Shown: positions 25,735 to 34,378 of the stretch, piece after piece
Position numbering within the stretch: position 1 is the stretch's first letter
Layout: each line of letters opens with the position of its first letter
Assembly (NCBI GenBank): GCA_002869925.2
Contig: NEWT02000037.1
Span: forward strand, 60,822 to 102,473
Length of the DNA: 41,652 nucleotides
DNA from: Nitrospira sp. CG24A
Lineage (GTDB): Bacteria; Nitrospirota; Nitrospiria; Nitrospirales; Nitrospiraceae
Direction: 5' to 3'
Notes under the pieces: model-generated
What the model saw: the letters and a program-made list of their open reading frames with translations, nothing else
Database searches by the model: none
Told to the model about the DNA's origin: nothing
Position numbers and translations under genes: made by a program

Positions 25735-25984
25735 CACGGAGGGTGAGTCGAGCAATCCGGCGCGAAGCTGTGTTCGGCTTCATCACACCCTTTGTCACGG
25801 CTTTTCCGAGGGCCGATGTGGCGAGGCGCAGCGAAGCCTTCGCATCTTCAACTTTTTTCTCGGTGACCGCCGTTTGAACTTTCTTGACGAGGCTTTTGAG
25901 GGCGCCCAGCGCCGCATGGTTACGAGCGTGCCGTTTCACGGATTGGCGAGCTCGGCGAACAGTCGATTTATGTACAACCGGCAT
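25706..25984 (-). CDS. rpsT: 30S ribosomal protein S20
   Basis: I start at ATG 25984 (AGAGGAG six bases ahead); an upstream in-frame extension is not S20-like. The 92-residue protein begins MPVVHKSTVRRARQSVKRHARN, the basic N-terminal helix of S20, and continues with SLVKKVQTAVTEKK and KGVMKPNTASRRIARL. S20 binds 16S rRNA early in 30S assembly. The last 29 bp overlap the holA 3' end. Confidence 0.96.
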   Translation of the reverse strand: MPVVHKSTVRRARQSVKRHARNHAALGALKSLVKKVQTAVTEKKVEDAKASLRLATSALGKAVTKGVMKPNTASRRIARLTLRVNSLSASAS

Positions 25985-26069
25985 AGTAGACTCCTCTGGA
26001 AAAGAACGCACTTGTACCACACGGCTCTCCAAAGCGTCAAGGTGAGCTATTCTTGAAAAGGATACACCT

Positions 26070-26783
26070 GTGTCAACGATCATAGCCCGTGACCGTTTAA
26101 TCTTGGCTCTTGATGTGCCCTCACGCGATGAGGCCGACCGGCTTCTCGATCGCGTGCAGGATCAGGTCATGTTCGTGAAGGTGGGACTCGAACTGTACAC
26201 CGCCGCTGGACCTGAGATGGTCCAGCGCCTGATCACCCGAGGCAAGCGAGTATTTCTGGACCTCAAGTTCCTCGATATTGAGGAAACGGTTCGTCGGGCC
26301 ACTGCGCGGGTTGCAGCGATGGGTGTGGAATTCCTTACGGTCCATGCCAATCGGAAGGCGCTGGCCGCAGCCGTTCAAGGCCGTGGAGCATCCACACTGA
26401 AATTGTTGGCGGTGACGGTGTTGACCAACTTCGACACCCACGATCTTCACGATATGGGCATTCAACGGAGCGTGCAGGATTTGGTTACCGCGCGCGCACT
26501 TTTGGCGTCCGAAGTGGGTTGTGATGGAGTGGTGGCTTCTGGCGAAGAGCCGGCGATCCTCCGCACCAAGGTCGGTCCGCGATTCCTGATTGTCACACCC
26601 GGGGTGAGACCTGCCGGCAAAGGTGTCGATGATCATGCCCGGGCGACCACGCCGACCCAGGCCATTTCGGCTGGGGCCGACTATTTGGTGGTTGGGCGAC
26701 CCATCAGAGACGCGTCAGATCCTGCTGCTGCTGCCGCCGCCATTCTTGCGGAAATGCAGACGGCCTTTAATGCCAGGGGTTGA
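26070..26783 (+). CDS. pyrF: Orotidine-5'-phosphate decarboxylase
   Basis: PyrF makes UMP in the last step of pyrimidine synthesis. The 237-residue barrel starts at GTG. The conserved first strand is LILALDVPS, the catalytic set is DLKFLDIEET (DxKxxD), and the phosphate-binding end is VTPGVRP with GADYLVVGRPI. The motif reads LDIEE where many relatives have HDIPN, but the catalytic Asp and Lys remain. It is divergent from rpsT with about 85 bp between the starts. Confidence 0.96.
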   Translation: MSTIIARDRLILALDVPSRDEADRLLDRVQDQVMFVKVGLELYTAAGPEMVQRLITRGKRVFLDLKFLDIEETVRRATARVAAMGVEFLTVHANRKALAAAVQGRGASTLKLLAVTVLTNFDTHDLHDMGIQRSVQDLVTARALLASEVGCDGVVASGEEPAILRTKVGPRFLIVTPGVRPAGKGVDDHARATTPTQAISAGADYLVVGRPIRDASDPAAAAAAILAEMQTAFNARG

Positions 26784-26938
26784 CCAGCGATCATCGTCAT
26801 CCCCCGATAATGGAAATGACGGCTACGCAGAAGTCTCTTCACAATTGACCCGTGACATCATGCCTGGTTGCGGGGCTTCTTCTGTCTTTGCTAAGATCTC
26901 CTTCTCCACAGAACCCGTGTCGAGTTCTTCTCCGAATG

Positions 26939-27015
26939 GTGGGTGTAGCTCAGTTGGTTAGAGCGCCGGATTGTGGATCCGGAGGTCGCGGGTTCGAAAC
27001 CCGTCACTCACCCCA
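26939..27015 (+). tRNA. tRNA-His (GTG)
   Basis: Acceptor arms GTGGGTG (26939-26945) and CACTCAC (27005-27011) pair with one G-T. The anticodon loop TTGTGGA gives anticodon GTG. The T arm is GCGGGTTCGAAACCCGT. C73 and an encoded CCA end at 27015. A G at 26938 can serve as the G-1 found in bacterial tRNA-His. The DNA after it changes character to an accessory tract with gene remnants. Confidence 0.97.
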
Positions 27016-27044
27016 TTCAAACTTGCAACGCAGTTATTCAGATA

Positions 27045-27350
27045 ACAGAGACGTTCAACTCCGCGCGTAAATCCTGGCTCAAGTGGGCGCACGAGCACGT
27101 TGAGGTCGTGTGGCTCACGTCGTAGTCTTCTGAGAAAATTAGGACGCTGCTCCGGGTTGTGAACTTGCGTGACCTGCCTGTGCACAATATCGACCGAATT
27201 ACTTATAGCAGCAAGGTTGAATGATTGAGTCGGACAATGCCAGAGCTTCAGGGTCGTGAATGGTCGTGATTGACGATGAGATGAGCACATACATAAAGGA
27301 TATTGAGAGGCCGAAGTTCCCTAAGTCGCGATGTATCCAGGTATCAGCAT
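27045..27350 (+). pseudogene. Decayed HAD-type phosphatase remnant downstream of tRNA-His
   Basis: Plus-strand translation gives FNSARKSWLKWAHEHVEVVW, then LTS, then a stop. Further on it gives VVIDDEMSTYIKDIERPKFP in another frame. This resembles the pattern of small HAD domains (a helix before VW-T, then a late IDDE acidic motif). At least two stops and frame changes separate the pieces, so it is not expressed as a whole. The assignment rests on motif resemblance only. The rest up to 27610 shows no supported gene. Confidence 0.4.
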
Positions 27351-27617
27351 AAGGCTCGGGAGCGTTGACCGAATTGAGGGATGGTTGAGACCGGCTCGTG
27401 TATCCTGAGGGCGTGAAGACATTGAGCGGTTCCCATTGAAGGACGTAGCCCCGCGCCCTCGTTCGCAATAGATCCGCCGATATTTTTTGCACCTGCCGTA
27501 GCGATTGGCCAAGATCCCTCAAGGTGTCGCGACAGAAATCCAGGTATTGTTTGACCATAATCACAAACGGAGGCACACTCAAGATGTCCGATGATGATCT
27601 CGCAGGAGACATGCTGA

Positions 27618-28010
27618 ATGATACAACTGATTCTGATGATGCTCTTGGTCGTGAGTGGTGGACCTGCGTACGCGGAGTGGGTCGAGGTCAGTGCGAACAA
27701 GGTGGCAGGAGTGATTGCCTACGCTGACCCAGACACCATTCGCCGCAAAGGCGATCTGGTGAAGATGTCGTCGTTATTCGACTTACAGACGACACAGACC
27801 TCAAGGGGCAACTCGTACTTATCGATCAAGACGCAGCAAACGTATGACTGTGCAGAAGACCGTAGTCGGGCGCTTGCGTATACGAAGTTCTCTGGCCGTA
27901 TGGGACACGGGGCGGAAGTGTATAGCGTTGCAGTGGAACAACAGTGGAAACCAGTGGCACCGATGAGCGTTGGTCAAGAACTGTTAAAAGTTGCCTGCGG
28001 TAAGAAGTGA
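27618..28010 (+). CDS. Surface-adhesin protein E family protein
   Basis: The 130-residue protein is preceded by AGGAG. It has a signal peptide (MIQLILMMLLVVSGGPAYA). The mature pattern WVEVSANKVAGVIAYADPDTIRRKG, VKMSSLFDLQT, TYDCAEDRSRALAYTKFSG and PVAPMSVGQELLKVACGKK is that of the small adhesin-E domain widely duplicated in Nitrospirota and other proteobacteria-like genomes. Two Cys likely form a disulfide. It is probably periplasmic or outer-surface, with unknown function. Confidence 0.82.
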   Translation: MIQLILMMLLVVSGGPAYAEWVEVSANKVAGVIAYADPDTIRRKGDLVKMSSLFDLQTTQTSRGNSYLSIKTQQTYDCAEDRSRALAYTKFSGRMGHGAEVYSVAVEQQWKPVAPMSVGQELLKVACGKK

Positions 28011-29328
28011 TCGTGCAAAGCCCCTCTACTTCATCATATTCTGCTACTTCTGACTCCTATATTCTCTGAAACGGCAGTTCCTGAGCCATCCCTCCTCACT
28101 GAGACTGAGAACGTGCTCCTCGTTGGCGAGACAATCGAAGTCTTACACCACTGACAACCTGAATGAATCCGCCTCAGCATTGGTCCACGGAAAGCAAGCT
28201 TGGAGGGAGTTATATCATTGGTAGCTTGGTTGCTCCGGAGACCTTCCCAGGGCGGAAGGGAGGTTGTCAGAGACAAACCGGCTCCGCTTACTACCTCTAG
28301 AAGCGCACCACACACATAGCAAACCACCGAGCACCATGCTGGCCACGACCACTGCAATGCTCCCGACAACCCAGTACATGAATAGTTCGTATAGCATGGA
28401 GTGTGTCCTCGGAAAATTGTGTTCGATGCCTCCCCGCTCTTGTCTCCCGCTGCTGTTTCGTTGACGACCACTCGACCATTCCCTGTCTGCATTCAGTACA
28501 CCACACCATCACGGATGCGTCCAGCCCTACGGAAGCGCTGGACGCGACCCTACGGAAGCATTCCCTCGTCGCATCGACCATTGTCCAGGCCGCTCGAACT
28601 ACAGCCAAGTTGCGCCAAAGAATCGAGTCGCGTGTAAGAGCGCGGCAGAGGCGGAGTATTGAGTGGCGAGGAATTGTGGGTGATAGCTCGGCTTCCGTTT
28701 GACACGTTTTCCCCACTGTTGGTAGAGTTCGAGTGTAACGAAGGAACCGTCCTTCCCTGAAAGTGAGGTGTTTACATGAAAGCCATTTTGAGGGAAGCGG
28801 GTTTTGTCGGAACCGAGGACAGGGCAACCTCTGTATACGGGAATGGTTACCTCGCCTTCAGAGCCCCTCTTCCCTCTTTTCTAACAAGGGTAGACGGATA
28901 AGCAATAGCGAGGCCGAATCGGCTAACCACCCTTACGGGAAGCCTCCCCCCGCCTCCTCTGTTTTGTTAGGTAATGAAGAGCCACCGACAAAATGGACAT
29001 GTCAGTTGTCATCATCAGTGCGGCTCTCGTTAGTATCCTCGCCAACTTCCTCAAGGTGTGGGAGTTTGGTGGTCCTCGCTTGAGTTCGTATATAAAAAAA
29101 TCTAAACCCTCGCGCGACTCCTTTCCGTTTGGGTGTCAAATGGTCTCAAGTTTTGTCATCACACATTCCGATTGATGGCGACCACCCCCATCCCTTCGAG
29201 TCCCTCCCCCTACGCTGTACGGACGTTACGATTTGGCTTACAATCGGACAGTGTTCATGCAAGTGTCCTAACCAACCCGGCATCGTCATTGTCCACCTGT
29301 ATGACTAGAGACCGTTCGTTGCGGTAAA
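28011..29328. other. Sparse 1.3-kb tract, no well-supported gene
   Basis: Reading both strands I find only short frames with poor codon patterns, apart from the small membrane ORF at 28215-28397. A plus-strand frame at 28993-29175 begins with a hydrophobic helix (MDMSVVIISAALVSILANF) but lacks a ribosome site. Around 28700-28980 there are several short complementary runs (gtgaggtg...cacctc-like), and a structured RNA cannot be excluded. Confidence 0.4.
28215..28397 (-). CDS. Possible small membrane protein
   Basis: The 60-residue frame starts at ATG 28397 with GAGG about nine bases ahead. It has one strong membrane helix (VVGSIAVVVASMVLGGLLCVW) followed by a basic tail (SRGSKRSRF). This is the usual make-up of a small single-pass protein. 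There is no family match and no partner next to it, so it may be chance. Confidence 0.35.
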   Translation of the reverse strand: MLYELFMYWVVGSIAVVVASMVLGGLLCVWCASRGSKRSRFVSDNLPSALGRSPEQPSYQ

Positions 29329-29850
29329 ATGCCTCCCATGGATCTCGCCCACGTATTAAGTGCAGCGGAACTTCTTGCAATAGAGCACCCTCATTTTGGG
29401 AGGATTCACCCTCCCGGGTTTTTTAAGACCACGATCGGGACCGTCACGGGTACGAGCCGGAAAGCCGTGGCTATAGCGGACTATAGCTCCGGCAATCGCC
29501 AGGCTGTTGCGGTTCAGATAGATCCACGAAAATTCATGGTCACCATTGCCGGTTCCTATGTACTGGTTACCCTCAAGGAGGGAGAGAGCAGACACCCGAT
29601 TATCCACAAGGCATGGAAGATGGTGGGCCAGCGCAAAGGGGAAGGAGTGGAGGACTTCTACGGCACGGTCAATACGTATATCGATTCAGATGGTTTGAAG
29701 TGGGAACATCGATTTGAGAGAACACCGCATGAAGATGAGGTCATTGGCTTTGGGGGCAAGGGGGAGGAAGTGCTTATCATCACGTTGGAGAGCTTCTACC
29801 CCACGATTGCTCCTGACCTCAGTGGCGTGATGATATCCCCTTCTCACTAG
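29329..29850 (+). CDS. Hypothetical cytoplasmic protein
   Basis: The 173-residue protein has no signal peptide and no membrane helix. It is mixed alpha/beta, with patterns FKTTIGTVTGTSRKAVAIAD, KFMVTIAGSYVLVTLKEGE and EVLIITLESFYP. The body shows normal codon use. I do not recognise it. A fragment of the dispersed repeat follows the stop at once (29850-29885). Confidence 0.6.
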   Translation: MPPMDLAHVLSAAELLAIEHPHFGRIHPPGFFKTTIGTVTGTSRKAVAIADYSSGNRQAVAVQIDPRKFMVTIAGSYVLVTLKEGESRHPIIHKAWKMVGQRKGEGVEDFYGTVNTYIDSDGLKWEHRFERTPHEDEVIGFGGKGEEVLIITLESFYPTIAPDLSGVMISPSH

Positions 29851-30055
29851 CAGGCTGCTGTGGCTTTGTTGGACGGCCTTCGAGGGTCTCTGAAAGAGTC
29901 TGTGACATCAAGTCGCTCAGGGTTCCATGTGCGTAAATGGCTGCCTCCTCATCTGGCATTTGACAGATTTTCCCTCCATAGGGTACATCTTCCATCTGCA
30001 GCCCGTATGTCGTCGATCGCGTCACTCCTACAATACGTGTCCCAACGAGGCTTCC

Positions 30056-30667
30056 ATGTCTTTTTCGATTCGTCCCCTTCCGTCGATCGTGCTCCAATTT
30101 TCCGTCCCCCTTGTACTGTCGATCGTCTGTTTTGTTGTGCCGGCATGGGCTGACTTTCAGGCAGGTATGGATGCCAATAACCGTGAAGACTACGCCGCGG
30201 CCTTGCGTGAGTGGCGTCCGCTCGCTGAGAAGGGAGATGCCCTCGCGCAGTACCACCTCGGGGTGCTATATCGCAAAGGCCGAGGTGTGCCGCAGGACGA
30301 TGTCCAGGCAGGGAAATGGTATGACAAAGCGGCGGTCCAGGGACAGGCCAAGGCGCAGTTCAACCTGGGGACGTTGTATTTTAACGGAGAGGGAGTCCCG
30401 AAAGACTATAAGCAGGCCTTGCGATGGTTCCGTCTGGCCGCAGACCAAGGAGAGGCCGTCGCTCAAACGAAAATTGCCATCATGTACGAGGATGCCCAGG
30501 GGGTGCCGCATGATCTTGTCCAGGCATATAAGTGGTATAGCCTGGCGATCACGAGCGGAGATAAGCCGGCGACCCTTCTTCGTAATACGCTCACCGACCA
30601 GATGACCCCTGCCCAGATCGCCAAGGCGCAAAAGCTGGTGCAGGAGTGGAAGCCGAAAGGGAAATGA
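30056..30667 (+). CDS. Secreted Sel1-repeat protein
   Basis: I start at ATG 30056 with GAGG ahead; a longer frame upstream has no signal peptide. The 203-residue protein has a signal peptide (LPSIVLQFSVPLVLSIVCF ending VPAWA). Three Sel1 repeats follow (YHLGVLYRKGRGVPQDD, FNLGTLYFNGEGVPKDY, AIMYEDAQGVPHD). The C-terminal QMTPAQIAKAQKLVQEW is like the two Sel1 proteins at 10-11 kb, which end differently (FKGC). It is probably a periplasmic scaffold. Confidence 0.85.
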   Translation: MSFSIRPLPSIVLQFSVPLVLSIVCFVVPAWADFQAGMDANNREDYAAALREWRPLAEKGDALAQYHLGVLYRKGRGVPQDDVQAGKWYDKAAVQGQAKAQFNLGTLYFNGEGVPKDYKQALRWFRLAADQGEAVAQTKIAIMYEDAQGVPHDLVQAYKWYSLAITSGDKPATLLRNTLTDQMTPAQIAKAQKLVQEWKPKGK

Positions 30668-30929
30668 GCACCGATCAGGAAAGGGTCGGGGTCGGGGTCG
30701 GTGTCATGAAATATATCTCAGCGCGTTTCGGGCACAGCGCAACAGCAGTGGCTTCAGCTTTAGCAGTCACTCGCCAGGATCACATAGCCGCTCGCAAGCG
30801 TCAGGACCTTCTCGGAGTAAGCCACTGGGATAGGTTGCGCGCTTGTTCTGAAAACCCTCAGAATCTCTCCGGGTGTGGTGAGCGAATGAAGAGTCGATAG
30901 TCCTTGCGGTGCGGGAGGGACCTGACGAA

Positions 30930-31460
30930 CTAATTTGCCCGTTCCTCTATAAGGAAGAGTTCAAGCGTGCTCCGACTGAATTGCCAGGTGGAAAGCGCCT
31001 CAAATTCTTGGCCTCGCTCGTCCTGGTATCGAACTGTAAATTCCATAAGTAACGTCGTCTTGCTATTCATCACGTTTTCAAAGAAGGCATCTGAAAGGGT
31101 GCCTCGCAATTCTAGGCCCCTGTTTGGCGCCAGTGTCGGCAGGGTAAAGGTATCTTTTTCTATTGGCACACTGTTCCCATCCAGAAACACGGCAAGGTCG
31201 GTTCTCACGTTATAGGCCGGGTTCAGACCCGTATTCCGATATCGGATAGACACACGGGATCGTTGGCTCTCATGATAAAACCTTGCATTATGGCTCTGAA
31301 TATTGGGACGGCGCACGACCCCTTTCGGTTCCTTGCCCGCTCCTGTTCCATGAGATTGTTCAACGGACTGCTCGACGGTATTTTCCTGTGTCTCCAGTGG
31401 ACCGCAGCTAGTGGACAGTGCGATCAAGACAACGAGTACCGGCACGCCATATCGAAACAT
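30930..31460 (-). CDS. Lipoprotein, unknown function
   Basis: The 176-residue protein has a lipoprotein signal with lipobox LSTSC (MFRYGVPVLVVLIALSTSC). After a polar linker, the mature part shows beta strands of an immunoglobulin-like or CARDB-type fold: SRVSIRYRNTGLNPAYNVRT, GNSVPIEKDTFTLPTLAPN and TLLMEFTVRYQDERGQEF. It is probably anchored in a membrane facing the periplasm. Partners are unknown. Confidence 0.7.
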   Translation of the reverse strand: MFRYGVPVLVVLIALSTSCGPLETQENTVEQSVEQSHGTGAGKEPKGVVRRPNIQSHNARFYHESQRSRVSIRYRNTGLNPAYNVRTDLAVFLDGNSVPIEKDTFTLPTLAPNRGLELRGTLSDAFFENVMNSKTTLLMEFTVRYQDERGQEFEALSTWQFSRSTLELFLIEERAN

Positions 31461-32126
31461 TGAGATTCTTCCTTCGTCAGGGGATCAGAGCACCCACCTT
31501 ATACTAGAGAGACGGCAAAACACTATCCCCCATGGCTTGCATGTTACTGATTCACCCGCCTACGCAGGAAGCCACAGCTGCCCGTCCTCCGCAGTAGACT
31601 GCTACGGAGGATGGATAAAGCTGTGGAGGAATGCGCAGCGGGTGTCCTCCGAAGCCTTGGCGAAGGAAGACACGCTTCCAGCCTTCGTAGCCGTGTCGGC
31701 TACTACGGCGGAGTAGGCTCGGCGGGTTCCGCCGAAGACCCAAAATGAACCACGGCTGTCCGGCCTTCGCAGCCAAAGCTGCTTCGGCGGAGTAGGCTAA
31801 AGCCGTGGGGCTCCACTCATGTTGGAATGTCCAACATGGCATGCCTTGGCGTCTGCCCGGTGCGCGGAACCAATCGGTGAGTGTATCAGACTGCAATGTC
31901 TCTCGCAGTTCGAGATAGTCCCGTCCTGCTTCATGGCATGCATGACTTCGCTCCCATAAAAGAGAAACTCTGACCTCTGCTCCCCGTCTTACGGTTTGAT
32001 CGGTTCCCTTCCTGGAATAGGCCCCCTGAATCCAGCATGTTGTGAAGTGAGATGACACAAGAGCGCTGTATCTCAACTGGGTAACCTCCATCCGAGGCCT
32101 ACACCTGTATCGTTTCGTTCTCCCTC
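31461..32126. repeat. Non-coding tract with hairpin (REP-like) cluster
   Basis: Between about 31580 and 31805 several hairpins follow one another: CCTCCGCAGTAG / CTGCTACGGAGG, AGCC-GTGTC-GGCT within ccttcgtagcc...ggctactacggc, CGGCGG-GTT-CCGCCG, and GCAGCC-AAA-GCTGC. At 31818-31838 there is a perfect palindrome CATGTTGGA-ATG-TCCAACATG. No gene is supported. Confidence 0.6.
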
Positions 32127-32144
32127 TGAATCAGTTCTGATTCA
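32127..32144 (+). promoter_or_regulatory. Upstream activator palindrome, site A
   Basis: TGAATC (32127-32132), AGTTCT, GATTCA (32139-32144). The same TGAATC-N6-GATTCA is found at 36468 and 39271. It lies about 73 bp ahead of the -24 element of the sigma-54 promoter at 32215. Confidence 0.65.
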
Positions 32145-32214
32145 CTCTCCCGCCCCCAAAGACTGCCCGCCTTCACAATCTCGTGAATTTATGAGCCTGT
32201 TAAGTGAGATCATT

Positions 32215-32231
32215 TCGGCATGAGAGTTGCT
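32215..32231 (+). promoter_or_regulatory. Sigma-54-type promoter of the 604-codon gene
   Basis: TCGGCATGAGAGTTGCT has GG at 32217-32218 and GC at 32229-32230 with exactly 10 bases between, the -24/-12 rule. The transcript would start near 32242 and carry a leader of about 215 bases before the ATG at 32459. Confidence 0.65.
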
Positions 32232-32458
32232 CGCCTGCCCGTACAGCAGGGGGCACACAGGGTGAAGAAGGAATTCGCTGCAGAAGAAACAGGTCCTCTG
32301 TTGCCCGATCAAGCATATCGCATACTCTAAGACAACCATGGCAGGATAACTGGGCGCAGGGGTAGACAGTTGAACCCAAGTGGGGCAGGTACGAGGCGAA
32401 AGGCGAGGGACCCAAGGGAAGGTAAAGGGCACGGGACAAATAGCATAAGGAGGCAGTG

Positions 32459-34270
32459 ATGAAACCATTGGTGCGTGTGCTTGTTGTCACAGATGATTGG
32501 CCGGGTGCTGCGGTTAACGGTGGTTTCCTACCGTGGACGGGGCAGACTGTCGCGGAGGCTACGGGACGTAACTCCCGCGAGTTCCATTTAGGCGAGTTTA
32601 TCAGCGTGCTACAAAATACCGCGTGGGTGGGCTTTGACGTAGAGATTACCAAGGCGCACCGCACCCCGTCTGGCACTGCGGGGACAGACGCGCAAATTAA
32701 GGCTGATCGTGGCGCGGATGTGGTGAACTTCCGCTTCAATCAGCCTTTTACTGTGAATGGACAGTCGCGCACACTTGCGGATTACGACATGGCTTTGCTG
32801 TTTGCTATTGAAGCCGGGAACCCCAACCCCGCGTTCGCGCCCGAGGCCGAAGCGATCGCGCAGTTCATGGAAAACGGTGGCGGCTTCTTCGCCACCGGCG
32901 ATCATGCCAATTTGGGTGCACCGCTGTGCGGACTGATCCCGCGGGTGCGCAGCATGCGCCGCTGGTGGTCCGGCGCTGGACCCAATGGAGAGCCGTCGGC
33001 ACCACCGCCGACGGGGGCCACGCGGCACGACACCACGCAACCCGGGCTGGATGGCGTGACACATTTCGAAGACCAATCCGACGAAGTAGCGCAACCCATT
33101 ACCCCCGCGTGGTATTCCGCGGGCTTGAGCGTCAAGCAAGGCTACCTTGCCAGGAAATACTTGCCCCACCCGTTGTTGTGCTCACCACAAGGCGCCGTCA
33201 CGTTTTTACCAGACCATATGCACGAAGGTTGGTGCGAAGTGCCGGCCAGCTTCAATGGCACGTTTACACTCGGCGGCAACACCGTGCGCGAATATCCTGA
33301 CTACACGCCAGTCAATCCACCTCCAGGATATGTGCCAACGCCGTTGGGGCCTGAGATCGTGGCAACGGGCCAGGTGAAACGAAATACGACGTCGCCGGCA
33401 TTGGATACAGACGCGCATACCGGCGGCACTGCCCCTACCGATGAGATCACCTTTGGTGTGATTGGCGCATGGGACGGCCACCGTGTCGGCAAAGGCCGTG
33501 TCGTAGTGGACTCCACCTGGCATCACTTTTTTGACATCAACCTCACCGGTGATCGGTATCTTGAAGACGAAAGTTTAGGGCCACAGCATGCGCAAAAACT
33601 GCACGGCTTTTATGTGCCTGACAGTACGGGTGGTCGTGTGCCTTGCCAACAATACAAGATGATTCAATGGTATTTCCGTAACATCATCTATTGGCTCATC
33701 CCTGCTGGACGCCATCAAACCATTTGGTGGCACACGTTGTTCGAAGTGATCAAGAGGCCTCGCCTGCTGGAAGAACTCGGCGCGGCAAGCGAGTTTAAGA
33801 CATTCGAGCTTGAACAGGTTCTCTACTTCAGTCAGCTCGCGGAAGACTATCTCAGTCAGGCGCGCGGCGCCTGTGCGACCTATACCATCAAAGTTATTCT
33901 CTACAAACCCAGGATTCCATGGTGGGAATGGATTCAGGAAGTAGAGGATGTGTGGGACCCGGTGGAAAAACTGGGCAACAAACATCTGTTGGGTGATTTG
34001 CAGCGAGATATCGTTACCGGCGCCCTAGGCGCGGGTCCGCGGCCGGACGTCATGAGTAAGATGACTCTAGGTGCGGCGGTAGTGTCCGCTGCCATTGCAC
34101 GCAGCCAGGCGGCCACCTCCAAAGAACGTATTGATGTGGCGGAATTGGCAGCACGCCTGCTCCCCGATGTCGCCGTCCATGCGGCAGGCCTGTTTGCTCA
34201 ACAACTTAAAAGCGGAGTGGAGTCGTCCAAACGCTTGCTAGAAGCGGCGGCTGCCGCGCAGCGCCGCTAG
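32459..34270 (+). CDS. Large protein with glutamine-amidotransferase-like fold, unknown function
   Basis: I start at ATG 32459, preceded by AAGGAGGCAGTG. The protein is about 603 residues. An N-terminal Rossmann-like part has LVVTDDWPGAA and an ADYDMALLFAIEAG strand. It then gives FMENGGGFFATGDHANLGAP and GLIPRVRSMRRWW, as in the ThuA/GATase-like class in which an elbow residue sits after the Gly-rich turn. The middle is beta-rich (FGVIGAWDGHRVGKGRVVVD), and the C-terminus is helical. No signal peptide is seen. It follows a sigma-54 promoter and a long leader, so it is tightly controlled. Confidence 0.75.
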   Translation: MKPLVRVLVVTDDWPGAAVNGGFLPWTGQTVAEATGRNSREFHLGEFISVLQNTAWVGFDVEITKAHRTPSGTAGTDAQIKADRGADVVNFRFNQPFTVNGQSRTLADYDMALLFAIEAGNPNPAFAPEAEAIAQFMENGGGFFATGDHANLGAPLCGLIPRVRSMRRWWSGAGPNGEPSAPPPTGATRHDTTQPGLDGVTHFEDQSDEVAQPITPAWYSAGLSVKQGYLARKYLPHPLLCSPQGAVTFLPDHMHEGWCEVPASFNGTFTLGGNTVREYPDYTPVNPPPGYVPTPLGPEIVATGQVKRNTTSPALDTDAHTGGTAPTDEITFGVIGAWDGHRVGKGRVVVDSTWHHFFDINLTGDRYLEDESLGPQHAQKLHGFYVPDSTGGRVPCQQYKMIQWYFRNIIYWLIPAGRHQTIWWHTLFEVIKRPRLLEELGAASEFKTFELEQVLYFSQLAEDYLSQARGACATYTIKVILYKPRIPWWEWIQEVEDVWDPVEKLGNKHLLGDLQRDIVTGALGAGPRPDVMSKMTLGAAVVSAAIARSQAATSKERIDVAELAARLLPDVAVHAAGLFAQQLKSGVESSKRLLEAAAAAQRR

Positions 34271-34378
34271 CAAGGCTAAATGAACGTAGGGGTATCATGC
34301 ACGATTTTCAGGGCTGACGATGACACTTCCTCAGTCCCGACACACGATCTCGTTTTAGGCGCTTCCGCTCCCCCTCCG

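Noticed and set aside
26958-27290. Minus-strand frame ending in GFRTRDLRIHNPAL
   Set aside because: It is antisense to tRNA-His; this peptide is the well-known false product of tRNA complements.
27199-27612. 137-codon minus-strand frame
   Set aside because: Some coding-like pattern at its start (MVKQYLDFCRDTLRDLG), but the rest overlaps the HAD-like remnant on the other strand and no ribosome site is seen.
28034-28827. Two overlapping minus-strand frames of 152 and 176 codons
   Set aside because: Poor amino-acid make-up (many Cys, Trp, Arg), no start signals, and they overlap each other and the small membrane frame.
30664-30900. Small frame overlapping the Sel1 stop (ATGA)
   Set aside because: It begins in a GGGGTC simple repeat and has no protein-like pattern afterwards.
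31552-32091. 179-codon minus-strand frame
   Set aside because: It is read through the hairpin cluster; the sequence is repeat, not protein.
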